Shown: positions 34,901-46,080 of the stretch, one piece after another | Layout of the letters: the number at the start of each line of letters is the position of its first letter | How positions within the stretch are numbered: position 1 is the stretch's first letter | From: Basidiobolus meristosporus CBS 931.73 | Taxonomy: Eukaryota; Basidiobolomycota; Basidiobolomycetes; Basidiobolales; Basidiobolaceae | Length of the DNA stretch: 64,000 nucleotides | Assembly: GCA_002104905.1 (NCBI GenBank) | Contig: MCFE01000085.1 | Location: forward strand, 62,001 to 126,000 | Reading direction: 5' to 3' | Notes under the pieces: model-generated | Seen by the model: the letters and a program-made list of their open reading frames with translations, nothing else | Database searches by the model: none | Told to the model about the DNA's origin: nothing | Position numbers and translations under genes: made by a program

Positions 34901-35479
34901 TGTTGGGTGTGGGGTTGGGCTTAATGTTGGTGTAGGGTATAGGAAATTGTATAGGTCAATGCAATTGGCAATCAAGGTGTAACTGAAGTTTTACTGGAAA
35001 TATATCAATGTGTATGCATGTAAAGTAAGAGAAATGGTTGAGTCAGGAGGTAAGGGGCGTGAAAAAGAGGCAAGAGCCAATCAATGTGCACAAATGTAGG
35101 AGGTGATAGAGTGCCCAGAATCAGAAAGTGAGAAAATTGGCAGAGAACCAATCAAAAGCCACTTTTGTACCCTATAAAGAATAATTAGGTCCCCAGGTGG
35201 ATACAATCCTCATCAGTCATCAAGATGCCATCACAAGACCATTATAATACCACCAGCTTGGAATTAATGACCATCTTCACAACCTTATGGTGGGATCACA
35301 ACAATGTCTGGCTAATTTTACTGCCAACTAAAGTTAAAAAACATAACAGTGTTTGTACCGTATTCTGCCAAGGGTGGCATGACTTTGTTGCAATCTAAGA
35401 GCACTGTAGTGAGGTCACAGTGATACCCACTGACAGATGTGCTCATTCCCATATTTTCTACTTCCCTATTTTGCTACAA

Positions 35480-36345
35480 CACTTATTTTAGTTTTATCCC
35501 ATTTGTCTTACCTGATCAGTACTATCCCATAAGCCGGTTGACTATCACACCTGCTTACCTTATTGCATAAGTTATCCATCAATTTATGTAAGATTACTAG
35601 CAGTAAGTGCTTCTGTATTAGGCAAGTACCCGCACCAGTACCCATGACACATGGTCAACCTGTGTCACCATCCTTACCATCTCCATACCATGTATGATAT
35701 CCCTATGTTACACAGGCCTCAGAGTACTGATTCCTGATTGGTTGGATGTGCAGTGCCTCTTAGAACCTTCTGGCACCTACTTAGAACATTCTTAGGTCAT
35801 TCTGATGTCATTAAGGTTTCTATTGATATCAGGAACCTCCTGGAAGACCATGATTAGTAATCACTTAGCCAGTAAGAAAAGTATATAAGGGAGGCCATCC
35901 CTCTGCAATAAATCATCATTCCTTTTATCAATATAACAACTTGTTGCTTATTGTGATCACTACTACCTGCTGCTACCTGAACTTCCAAACCCCACACCAC
36001 AGGACACTCCTAGGAAACCACACTGACAGCCAATTGAACTTGGAGGCACTACTTGTGAGGAATACTCAGTGTAGGTATCTTTTATTATATTTGATTCTTT
36101 GCCAAGTTTGTTCTTGTACAGGCAATGATACTTTTCTGTCTTTGTAACTACTGACCACAGCTGCATTCTTATCAGGTCCCTGCTGGTGAAGTTACAGTTG
36201 TTTTGACTTTGGAAGCTTTAGTATATTGTCATCTCAAAGGATGCTGAACCCAGCACATACTTTTGTTAAGATGCCAACTAAGTTGGGATTGTAGCTCAAT
36301 AGTTTTCCCTTGACAAGCTTGTGGCTTTATTCCCCATCACATTAA
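35480..36345 (+). repeat. LTR-like or other insertion within T7
   Basis: This part of T7 has no counterpart in T8. It includes a TATA-like GTATATAAGGG at 35,881-35,891, then an AATAAATC polyadenylation-like word and a CAATATAACA end near 35,930-35,938, the layout of an LTR. Exact ends and a target duplication were not found. Confidence 0.3.
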
Positions 36346-36479
36346 ATTAGAGATAGAATCCAAGTATTCCTAGCAAGCTTTTGCCAGAGGATATTGCACC
36401 AAGTAAGCACCCCACACACAAAACACTGGAGAAGTGCTGTACCTATCTCTCCTTTGGACTTATACACTGTCATAGCAGA

Positions 36480-37920
36480 TAAAAGGTCAAGAGCAAACAA
36501 TATCCCAGGTAGAGGAAGCTGTATCTTTCCTGCAAAGAAGGAGCTCACATAGCTCAGTGTTACAGCCAAGAATTGAGCCATTTCCCAATGTAACTGCAGA
36601 GAGACACTGTACAGAGTTTGAGGCACAATAATGGTACCCAAAGATAACCCCACAGAAAACCTATCACAACATGGGAGGGATATAATGTAGTGCTTATACC
36701 ATAGCCTAAAAGCCAAAAGACACTGAAGATCTGTGAAGCCATTGAGTGCAATGATCAAGAGTGGGCTAATACTCAAGAGTCTGTTAGAAGTCCAACACAC
36801 TAATACCTTAAGGCCATCATACCATGGGACCATCAGGAACTCAAGACCAAGCACAATGTGCTTGATCTGCTCAATGAGCATTATTCTGGATTCAGAGTAG
36901 TAAATAGATTTTGGGCCAGCATTGGTTTGCTAATAAAGTGTCTCAAGAGCAGCAGCAGGTATCAAAGGCAAAAGAACAAGGGTGCAATGGCTAGAAAGCA
37001 GCAGCTTCCTCAAGAGCCTGTTACATGCAGGTCTAAAAGCTCCAAACAAGTATCTAAGAGGCATAAGGTAGCTGCAAGAGTGCTAATAAGGGAAATGCAA
37101 GCAGACACCAATGCACCAGATCAACACTTACCAAGGAAAGATCATAGTTCTACTCACAAAGCACTCAGTCAAAGTATCAGTGAAGGAGCTGATAGTGATA
37201 AGACAAGCAGCTACCTTATGAACCTGACACAGCATGGGCTGACAGCTTGGAACAAGTGGGAAAAAAGCATTTGGTTGCCCGCAGAGTGCCAGCAAGGGAC
37301 AACCAGGCCAAAACAGAGGCATTAGAGCAGCATTTATCAAGGAGAAAGCATAGTTCAGTACAAGAAGCACTTAGACAAAGTAGCAGTGAAAGACCTAGCA
37401 GTGATAAAGAAAAAGTAAAGGGCAGAGTTTTCATCCAAACCTGAGACAGAGAGGCATGCAAAAAAAACTTCAGTTCTTGCCAATTAACACCGCAAGCCCA
37501 GAACAGACTGAATCCCATCATAGCCAACAAGAATTACCAGCAAGAAAACAGCTGCTTTCACAAGAGTTGGAAGTGCAGCCAGTTGTGCTACACTCCAGCA
37601 AGGTAGATGAGTTTGCAGAAAAAGGCAATTTGTCTACCACAGCTTCCATGTCCTCCATTGTTAACAGAGTGGGGATCCCTCCAACAGACAAAGTAACAAT
37701 GTCAAGAACTCAAAAGGTTATCACAAGGCTTTCAGTGAAATTTTGGAACATCAATAGGCACACCAAGCGGTTGTAGCACTTCTTCAAGAGCAGTGCTCAC
37801 AAAAATGCACTTTAATATTGCAAGGATCTATTGCAAAGACTGGCAGATGAGGAGCTAGACCTTGCAGTGCTGGCTGAAGACCAGGATGTATGGGAACCAG
37901 TGGATGAACAGTAACATAAA
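36480..37920 (+). pseudogene. T7 accessory protein, partial
   Basis: Starts mid-gene (CCCAGGTAGAGGAAGC, the end of the coiled coil). It passes through the Trp segment (FRVVNRFWASIGLL), two basic repeats (36,858-37,444; EALRQSSSERPSSDKEK) and the C-terminal block (37,456-37,776; PLTD-like, RTQKVITR, INRHTKRL), ending with a stop earlier than in T8. Frameshifted at least twice. Confidence 0.55.
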
Positions 37921-38434
37921 GCTGTAGGGTTCCTGCTAAAGTCATGGTAATAGAACATTACAGCGGAACTACTTGTTAAGTGGTGGATTTTAATTGTGTT
38001 ACTTGTTAAGTGTGGAGTTTGGCTTAATGTTGGTATAGAATATAGGAAATTGTATAGGTCAATACAATTGGCAATTGAGGGACAACTGAAGTTTCACTGG
38101 AAAAAAATCAATTTGTATGCATGAAGAGTAAGATAAATGATCTAGTCAGGAGTTAAGGAGTGTGAAAAAGAGGCAATTGCCAATCAATGCACACAAATAT
38201 AGGAGGTGATAGAGTGTCCAGGATCAAAAAGTAAGAAAATTGGTTGAGAACCAATCAAAAGCTACTTTGTATTGTTATGATGAAAAATTTGACCAAGTTT
38301 TTTATGAAATCTGGGGTGCAATTTTTTTTGACAGTCTTTGCACAGTATCCTGATAAGATCAATACCTCTTAGTCATGGGACTTAAAATCTGTGATGGCCT
38401 TTTGACAGGTTCCTCACAATAATTATTTATAGGG

Positions 38435-38599
38435 GTATTGTAGTGATGAAAATTTTGACCAAGTTTTTTGTGAAATCTAGGGTGCAATTATTTTTCATGG
38501 TCTTTGCATGTATCCTGATGGGTTCAATACCTCTTAGTCACAGGACTTTGAATATGTGAAAGCCTTTTGACAAGTTCATGACAGTAATTATTCATAGGG
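38435..38599. mobile_element. T6 right terminus (displaced by T7)
   Basis: Starts with the GTA target duplication, then repeats the subterminal sequence of T elements and ends AATTATTCATAGGG. It looks like a tandem duplicate of the T7 end but is explained by T7 being nested in T6. Confidence 0.75.
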
Positions 38600-38945
38600 T
38601 TGATTATCCTGAAATAAAGTAGTAGGCATTTTTCGACATAAATTTGAATCTTTAAAAAGTTTCCGTAACCACATTGCTTCTCTTTTAGCTTCACAGGCTA
38701 CCATATACTCTGCCCTAGTGGTAGACAGTGCTACAGTTGGTTGCTTTCTTGAATTTTATGAAATTGCTCCTTTACAATAAAGAAAGGTGTATCCTGTAGT
38801 GGGTCTTCTGTCTTCTAAATTTTGTCCCCAGTCAGCATCAGATTATCCCACAGGATCTTGTTCTGCATTCTTATTGGTGTATCTTGAGCAGATATCAGCA
38901 GCTCATTTTAGGTATCTAAAAGTCTGCTTAACTGCTGCAAAATGG
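38600..38945 (-). pseudogene. Copia RNase H fragment between T6 and T8
   Basis: The minus strand encodes copia RNase H: AVKQTFRYLK, a RRPTTGYTFLYCKGAIS-like stretch and ALSTTRAEYMVACEAKREAMWL, then a QDNQ-type end. It probably belongs to copia B or a relative. T8 follows directly. Confidence 0.65.
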
Positions 38946-39433
38946 CCCTAAAAAATGATTGGGTCCCACAGGTGGATCCAATCCAGATCAGCTGTTAAGG
39001 TCCCATAATGATACTGCAATAATATCAGTAGCTTGGAATTAATGACCATCCACACAATCTTGTGACCGGATCACAACAGTGTTTTGCTAATTTTACAGCC
39101 AAATAAAGTTAATAAAATATAATAGTATGGTGTTTTGCCAAGGGTGGCATGGCATTGCTGCAGTTTAAGTGCACTCTACAACCATTTGAGTGGATCCAAC
39201 AGCCAGTACATCCAGTTGCCTTATATGGCAAGATATTTGACAGTGTTTTGATGGCCTCATTGCAAGCCTCTGATGACATTATAATAGCAGTATGGCAGCC
39301 TATAGCTAGTTCTGTATAATGCTATCATACCAGTTTACCAAATGGTATTTCCTTCTCTACCTCCCTTGTGCAATTCATATATTCCACTGAAGAATTACAC
39401 CTCTTTATTTGCTTAACCACTACCCTGGGTATT

Positions 39434-40529
39434 TCACATATAGCTCAAATCAAAAAATACTATGTCCTCATGCTTACTAACCTCTACAAATGCACACATC
39501 TGCCACAATTGACATACTTCTATCAACTCAACTTTACAGCTTTTTAGTGTGATACTTGCAAAGTTGCCATATACCTTGTACTGCCGGTAACATACACATC
39601 TTGCAAACATATGCTTGGTTGTTGCCAATACTGCCATGAATACCTCCTGAATATGCACAAAGAACTTCTTGGTATTGAGCCAATATATTCCTTCTCCCTG
39701 CTGAATTCTGGTTCCCCATATAGGTGCACTCTGGCTCTTGTTTGTGTGAATTACATATTGAATGGTGTAGAAGTTGGCTTGTGACCATGAGAAATCTGGC
39801 ATACCTTGCTAAAGTTTTCCTAATACAAATTAGTTGCTTGGTGCACCCAACCCAACTTTGGATTACTTAACTGATTACCCACACATTGGGGCTGCTTAGC
39901 TTCTTAATGACATAGGCATAGGTGTCTCCATGTGCACATTTGTCCTCAGTATTTTCCAACTCTTTCTGGCAGTCCTCCATGTGCCAACCCATCACATCCA
40001 TGACAGATTTGAATGAAATATTCTTGATGAGATTGGGATATAGTAGTACCTGCAACTTGACTTATTGTCCTATCTGCCCCCACATCTGCTCCATAGGAAA
40101 CTCCCAAAAGGTGAAGCAAGGCCCAGTATCCTCCACACACCATGCAGGCTCATGTGTGGTACTGTTGTTAAGGGAGATAGGCTCGCAATCCATCAGTGAG
40201 CCTTCTTTGTCAGAGCTATCACTCTGTGTGCCATATTCAGAAGGCTGAGATGAGGCTAAAGGCATCACAAACTCACCTGACTCAGTTTGTGCAAGGTGAC
40301 AAAGACAGCCAGATGCCAATACAGAAGTATCAAATGGTTAACATGATAATGATGGTACAGTAGTGACTGATGAATGGTCAAATATGACTTGTGTGGCAAA
40401 ACACTGGCCATGATCCTTGTAATACTTCCTATGCTGCCTGTGTGCTTCATGACTGAGATGCTTGCTACAACAGCCACATGGTCTTTTTTCTCTTCTCTTA
40501 CAGCATTGAACCAAAGTAGTCTTCTCCAT
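39434..40529 (-). pseudogene. T8 Tnp2-like transposase with core deleted
   Basis: The N-terminus (40,529-40,338) shows a Cys/His cluster: CCKRREKRPCGCC, then HLSHEAHRQHRKYYKDHG. This is a zinc-finger-like start seen in Tnp2-type transposases. An acidic segment follows (SDSSDKEGSLMDCEPI) and then fuses at about 40,140-40,160 to the C-terminal block GPCFTFWEFPMEQM. Next is LLYPNLIKNISFKSVMDVMGW (40,055-39,990) and a tail to 39,434. About 1.8 kb containing the catalytic aspartates is absent relative to T2, so this copy could only be moved in trans. Confidence 0.7.
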
Positions 40530-40751
40530 GGGGCAAGCAATTTGACCTTTGACAACATTATGCTATTATACCACTTTTTGGCCCATACTTGTGTGAGCTT
40601 ACAACAGTCTTGTATTTGAGACATTGCACCTACATCAATGTAAGATCCAATGATGACCCTCCATGGTAAGCATTATAAGTAAAGTTGTGGCACCACATAC
40701 ACACATATATGTAACACTATTTCCTCTTTGGTTTGACTCACTTCTATATAT

Positions 40752-42199
40752 ATGCCACCTAAAAATAAAGCAAAGTTGCCTGGATCCCAACCAAACCCCA
40801 CTGCTGATGGTAGCAGAAGAACAGTTGGACAACAGCTTGCTTTGGCATTCAGTGCAACAAGCAGGGCTACATGCAAAAAAGATCATGTTACAGTGTGTGC
40901 ACTAAAGGTAGTAATGCAGACTCCTCAGGCTCTTAGTCAAGTAGGCAATTGAAAATCTCTACAGAGCCACAAGCTGACCATCATGCTCAGGCAGATGAGA
41001 ATGTATCAAAGGGAGTACCCTCAATTGAATACCAGCAAGTAGCTGTGATAACATCATCTCCACCCATATTAGCTAGTATGCTGTCAGCTCATACCAAAGC
41101 ATTAATGAAGCAACAAGGTGCAGTGGCTGATAGAATAGATGCAATGTCCTAGAGAAATCAGGATATAATCCAGAAACAGGTTGAGTGGATAATACATGCA
41201 GAGCAATCAATAGCCCAGGTAGATGAAGCAGTATCTTTGCTGTAAAGAAGGAACTTAAGTAGTTCAATGTCACAGCCAAGAATTGAGCCATTTGCCAATG
41301 TAACAGCAGAGGAACACTGTTCAGTCTTTGAAGCACAACAACAGTGCCCAAAGATAAAGCCCACAGAAAACCCTATCACAGCGTGGGAGGGAGACAATGT
41401 GGTAACCCTAACCCTAAGAACAAGGGTGCCATGGCTAAAAGCCAGCAGCTTCCACAAGAGCTTGTTACAACCAGGGCTGAAAGCTCTAGACAAGCATCAA
41501 AGAGATGTGAGGTAGCTGGAAGAGTACCAATTAGGGAGTTTCCACTCAAGCCTGTGACAGGGAAGCATGCAAAAAAAGCTGTAGTTCTTGCCAATTAATG
41601 CTGCAAGCCCTGAGCATGCTGAATCCCATCACAGCCAAGAAGAGTTACCAACAAGAAAACAGCTGCTTTTACAAGAGTTGGAAGTGCAGCCAGTTGTGCT
41701 ACACTCCAGCAAGGTAGATGAGTTTGCAGAAAAAGGCAATTTGTCTACCACAGCTTCCATGTCCTCCATTGTTGACAGAGTGGAAATTCCACTGGCACAG
41801 AAGGCTACAATGTCAAGAACTCAAAAGACTATCACAATGCCTTCAGTGGAACTTTGGAACATTAATAGGCACACCAAGAGGTTGCAGCACTTCTTCAAGA
41901 GCAGTTCTCAAGAAAACACACTTGAACATTGCAAGGATCTGTTGCAAAGACTGGCAGATGAAGAGCTAGACCTTGCAGTGCTGGCTGAAGACCAGGATAT
42001 GTGGGAGCCAGTGAATGAACAGTGGCATAAAGCTGTTGAGTTCCCACCAATGTTGTGGAACCAGATTGTCACAGCAGAAACACTAGCTGAGTGGTGGATT
42101 TTAAGGAGTTACTTGTTGAGATTGGAGTTGGGCTTAATGCTACAACAGGGTATAGGGACTTGTATAGGTCAATACAACTGGCAATTAGGGTACAACTGA
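40752..42199 (+). pseudogene. T8 accessory protein, internally deleted
   Basis: The best start of the family is here: ATG at 40,752, MPPKNKAKLPGSQPNP, just after a CTATATATATGCC box. It continues through RTVGQQLALAFSATS and the coiled coil (DRIDAMS then a stop at 41,150). After the Trp segment, ~280 bp are replaced by two telomere repeats (41,404-41,415). A second deletion near 41,537 removes most of the basic repeats. The last 203 codons (41,588-42,199) are open and hold the conserved block INRHTKRLQHFFKSSSQE...LAVLAEDQDMWEPVNEQWHKAV. Confidence 0.6.
41404..41415 (+). repeat. Two telomere-type repeats at a deletion junction in T8
   Basis: AACCCTAACCCT sits exactly between sequence matching T2 up to CAATGTGGT (5,881-5,889) and sequence matching T3 from AAGAACAAGGGTGCC (13,507). 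The intervening ~280 bp present in T2 and T3 are absent. Neither T2 nor T3 has these 12 bases. Confidence 0.75.
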
Positions 42200-42546
42200 A
42201 GTTTTGACAGAAATAAATCAATTTGTATGCATGAGAAGTAAGAGAAACAGTTGAGTCAGGAAGTAAGGAGTGTGAAAAAGAGGCAATAGCCAATCAATGC
42301 ATGCAAACATAGGAGGTGATAGAGTGTCCAAGATCAGAAAGTGAGCAAATTGGCAGGGAACCAATCAAAAGCCACTTATATATTGTTGTGATGAAAAGTT
42401 TTGACAAAGTTTCTTGTGAAATCTGGGTGCAATTATTTTTCAATGGCTGCTGGATGGTGTCCTGCTGGGATCAGTACCTCTTAGTCATGAGACTTTAAAT
42501 CTGTGATGGCCTTTTGACAAGATCATTACAATAGTTTTTCATAGGG

Positions 42547-43080
42547 CATAGGATACTGTTTGATCCAGGATCATAGCTCTTGCCATATTAATTATCAATC
42601 TGCTTGCACTTTCTGCAACTCCTTTTTGCTGTGAAGAGTATGGTACAGTAGTCTCTTGCTTTATCTCATGAATTTTGCAGAAGTGGATGAAGAATTTTGA
42701 GGTACATTCTCCACCATTGTCAAAGCATATTTTCTTGATTTTTTCACCAGTTTCTCTCTCCACTATGGCTTTAAACTCCTGGACTTAGACAGAGCTTCTT
42801 CCTTTCTCTCCATGAAGTAGACACACATGTATCTTGTATAATAATCAATAAAAGCAATTACTACTCCATCCCACCAAAGGATAAATTTTCATAGGTCTGC
42901 ATAGATCTAAGTGAATTAGATCCAATTTCTGGTTAGTTTTGATTAACTCATAGCTCTTGAACAGTTGTCTGGCTTGCTTCCCACAAATGCAGGCTTCACA
43001 GTGCTTCAAATTAGCTGAGGGATCAAATTTTACTCAGGTAATTAGCTGTTCTTTGATCATTTGACCCAATTGTGCAAAGG
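42547..43080 (-). pseudogene. Copia integrase fragment B2
   Basis: The minus strand has integrase sequence (42,763-42,539: CFDNGGECTSKFF, then QKGVAESASRLIINMARAM) and pre-integrase HCEACICGKQARQLFKS near 42,985. It is a second copy of sequence also present at 43,700-44,400, so it comes from a different copia copy joined to B1 at about 43,080. Confidence 0.65.
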
Positions 43081-43318
43081 TCTCAGTAGAGTCAGGTCCT
43101 TTTGTTTGAGAGTATTTTTTAGCCACAAGTCTTGCTTTGTATCTTTCAATTGAACCATCAACCTTGTATTTTGTCTTAAAAACCCATCTGCATCAAATTG
43201 ATTTTTGGTTGATTGGCAATTAGACTAAGTTCCAAGTTTGATTTTCCATTAAGGCCTGATATTCCTCAGTCATTGCAGATCTCCAAGACTTTGTCTGAGG
43301 GCTATTCAGGGCCTCCTT

Positions 43319-44900
43319 TCAAGTCTGGGGCTCATCAATATGGACTGAATAGTCATAGGCTAAGTTTATATCCTCATTGATATAGTAATATGGGCTATTT
43401 CTTGTCCAATTGGATCTCTGAGCATTTGATACTGGAATGATCACTTCTGGCATATTCCTGGGCACTGCTTGAGACTGAATCACAGTTGTAGAGTCCTCTG
43501 GAGTGAAAAAAGTTTCATTGTTTTGCTTTGATTCAATTCTGGCAATTGGTGGACTTGAGATCAGATCTTTGTCATCATCTGATGCCATTTTTTGTTAAAA
43601 TCTTGCATTTTCATCAAACAACACATCCCTGTACTTGATTAGCTTCTTTACTTTGGTATTGTAGAGTCTCTATGCTTTACTCTCATTGTAATAGCCCAAA
43701 AATATGCATTTTACACTTTTTGGCTCAAATTTTGGCTGATTTCTGGGCAGTTTCTTGGCATATGCTGTACACCCAAATATTCTTAGATGTTCTGCACTTG
43801 GTCTGTATTTGTACCATGCTTCAAATGGAGTGAAATCACAAAGTATTCTGTTATTACTCCCATTCTTAAGGTATACAACTGTGGCAACTGATATAGCCCA
43901 AAAGTTATAGAATAATTTTTGATCATGGATCACAGATCTTGCCATAGCAATTATTGATCTGTTTGCACATTCTGTTACTCCATTTTGCTCTGGGGAGTAT
44001 AGTACAGTAGTCTCTTGCTTTATCACATGAATTTTGCAGAAGTGAATGAAGAGTTCTGAGGTATATTTCCAACAATTGTTAGAGCGTATTTTCTTGATTT
44101 TTTCACCGATTTCTCTTTTCACCATGGCTTTAAACTCCCTGAACTTAGACCAAGCTTCTTCCTTTCTCTCAACAGAGTAGACCCACATGTATCTTGTATA
44201 ATCATCAATAAAAGTGATTAATACTTTGTCCTGCCTAAGGATGAATTTTGCATAGTTCCACACAGATCTGAGTGAATTAGATCTAATTTTTTCTTAGTAT
44301 TGATTAACCCAGGGCTCTTGAACAGTTGTCTGTCTTGTTTCCCATATATGCAGGCTTCACAGTGCTGCAAATTAGCTGGGGGATCAATTTTTACTCTGGA
44401 AACTAGCTGATCTTTGATTATCTTGAGCAAATAATGAAAATTGATGTGCCCAAATCTTCTGTGCCAAAGCATTGGTGTTTCTTCATTCAAGTTACTTATA
44501 TGGCCTTCAAACATGATGGAATATAGGTCAACTTGTATAGATTCTGATCTCTGATACACAAAGCAATATGGGCACCATTTTGATCAGTGATCTTGCATCC
44601 AGAATTGTCAAAGCTGAAATTGAGTCCTTCTGCAGTGGCCTTGCTTACAAATAGTAGGTTCCTGGTGATTCCTGCTACATAGAGTACTTATTTAAAGGTC
44701 ATTGTATGGCTTCCTTCACTGCTTTTAAGGATTACTTGGATGGTTCCTTCTCCCACTGCATTGAGTGTTCTATTGTCACCCAAGAAAACCTTTTTGATTG
44801 GAATTTCTTGATATTGGGTAAAAAGTTCTTTTTGGTGGGTAAAGTGTTGCAATGCTCCAGAGTCAATGTACCATGTCTGAGAATCCTTGTTAGTGGTCAT
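43319..44900 (-). pseudogene. Copia B protease and integrase
   Basis: Protease: WYIDSGALQHFT and KVFLGDNRTLNAVGEG (44,900-44,688). Pre-integrase: LWHRRFGHINFHYL and HCEACIYGKQDRQLF (44,559-44,218). The integrase core (44,263-43,670) has DDYTRYMWVYSV; the second catalytic Asp region reads RSNNCWKYTSE, so D of the usual SDNGGE is N; the third is NGVTECANRS, where AERANR-type Glu is changed to Cys context. Then a tail with RIFGCTAYAKKLPR. ORF 43,588-43,319 continues the integrase-RT linker. Mutated catalytic residues and stops make it dead. Confidence 0.75.
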
Positions 44901-45090
44901 ATTTAGTGCAGATATGAATAGTCTATCTTCAGTTGTTGCAGTATTTCCATATTCAGGCTTTTTTGCTGATTATCTCTCTTTTTGAGACACTGGTCTGATG
45001 TGTGTCCTTTCCTTTTGAAGTAGTTGCAAAACAGGTTGCTATTGCCTTTGTAAGGTCTTGGGTACCTCCTTTGTTGGTTATCATTGCTTA

Positions 45091-45728
45091 TTAAAGCATT
45101 TCCTCTTCCTTCTTATTGGTGCTTGATTTTCTTAATTCTTCATTCAGGAGCCTTCCATATATGTAATTTAAGGTCAAATCTTCAGTTCTGGACTCTAGGA
45201 CTAATACAAGGCCCTGAAACCTGCCTGTCAGGCTATTCAGGATGGTAATTATCACATCCACATTGGTAGTTAGTGCGCCCATAGATTCCATTGCATCTAC
45301 CAGCAGTGTAATTCTGTTAATTAGATTTTTCATTTCTTCTCCTGACCACATCTTTGTAGTAAAGAATTTTTGTCTCAGATACATTTTCTTAGCAGCTGAA
45401 CATGACTGCTAGGTGTCTTCTAGTGCCTTCCAGGCACTCTTTGAGGTTTTTGCTTGAGCATTGAATTAACAATTTGTCTTTAACATTAAGGCAAATGCAG
45501 TTAAAGGCACTTTGTTCTTTCTTCTGGTACTTTAGGGCTTCCTCTCCCATGTTTTTAGGAGGGCATTCTTCTCCCATTACAATATCCCAAAGGCCTCTTT
45601 CTTGTAGTAGCATCTTCATCTTCACCTTCCACACTTGGTAGTTAGATCCATCCAACTTTTCAGCAGAGGAAGAAATTCCAGTAAGAGCAGTGGTAGACAC
45701 TGCACAGAGTGACAGCTTGGGGCTCATA
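45091..45728 (-). pseudogene. Copia B gag
   Basis: Starts at an ATG (45,727) that lies inside the primer-binding site and reads MSPKLSLCAVST. Then KLDGSNYQVWKVKMKMLLQE and GLWDIVMGEECPP. It is interrupted near 45,390 and continues 45,384-45,091 with MYLRQKFFTTKM and LTLNYIYGRLLNEELRKSS. The zinc-knuckle region follows near 45,000 in another frame. Confidence 0.7.
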
Positions 45729-45731
45729 ACC

Positions 45732-46080
45732 TGTTGTAAGAGTCTTGGAGATATTTGAAGTAATTGGGAGGAGAAGTAGATTATGTGTTTTTCACTTAAT
45801 GATTTATTGAATGTAAAAGTAGTATTTATACTTTTACATGGTCTTGGCATAACAAACACATAGAATAAGCTAAGGATGGCCCCAAGAACATGTGCGCAAA
45901 GTTTGAGGCTGTTTGGACAACTTTGAGAATTTTCATGTTCTGGGTACCTGGTATTTTGGTGAGTATATTCCAAGTAAATCCCAACAAGAAATTTGGTCAG
46001 TATTCTCTAGGATTTGAAGATGATGAACTAAGTGACTAAGTTAGGTGAATATTTAGGTGGAATTACAAATTTTTAGTACA
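45732..46080 (-). repeat. 5' LTR of copia B (349 bp)
   Basis: TGTTGTAAGAGTCTTGG to AATTTTTAGTACA. It aligns along its length with 2,176-2,525 and 46,168-46,516. Confidence 0.8.

Larger units (their letters stand above)
32036..35169. mobile_element. T6, main part (interrupted by T7)
   Basis: The transposase arm is on the minus strand (32,036-33,428) and fuses directly to the accessory arm on the plus strand (33,429-34,900). Compared with T2, the segment from about 4,585 to 5,727 is missing, so the divergent spacer and both N-termini are lost. The right terminus is displaced by T7 and reappears at 38,435-38,599. Confidence 0.7.
35170..38434. mobile_element. T7: T-family transposon inserted in T6, with both ends and 3-bp target duplication
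   Basis: The left end is CCCTATAAAGAATAATT and the right end AATAATTATTTATAGGG, inverted partners over CCCTATAAA and beyond. GTA occurs immediately outside each end (35,167-35,169 and 38,435-38,437). Sequence left of T7 (AACCAATCAAAAGCCACTTTT) joins that right of it (TTGTAGTGATGAAAATTTTGACC) exactly as in uninterrupted copies. It carries the accessory arm but almost no transposase. Confidence 0.85.
38946..42546. mobile_element. T8: T-family transposon with both ends, 3.6 kb
   Basis: The left end CCCTAAAAAATGATTG and right end AATAGTTTTTCATAGGG are inverted partners. The transposase (minus) has lost its catalytic core; the accessory ORF (plus) is the longest in the window but internally deleted. 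No matching 3-bp duplication is seen: left TGG, right CAT. The two flanks are different parts of copia (RNase H and integrase), so the locus was rearranged after or during insertion. Confidence 0.8.
43081..46080 (-). mobile_element. Copia B: gag, protease, integrase and start of RT with 5' LTR
   Basis: Minus-strand element of the copia A family. It has the 5' LTR (45,732-46,080), a primer-binding-site candidate GGTTATGAGCCCC (complement of 45,719-45,731), gag, protease, integrase, and only the first part of RT before the join to B2 at about 43,080. The RT catalytic part and the 3' LTR are missing; T8 and B2 occupy that side. Confidence 0.8.

Noticed and set aside
38270-38599. Tandem duplication of the T7 right end
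   Set aside because: Explained by T7 being inserted just before the end of T6; the GTA duplication lies between the two ends.
41404-41415. Chromosome end or telomere fusion
   Set aside because: Only two repeats, inside one transposon copy with normal sequence on both sides.
170-42199. The repeated 130-200 aa ORFs with NRHTKRLQHFF as a host multigene family
   Set aside because: They always sit in the same arm of an element with CCCTA-type ends and a Tnp2 arm opposite, and nearly all are frameshifted. They belong to the transposon.
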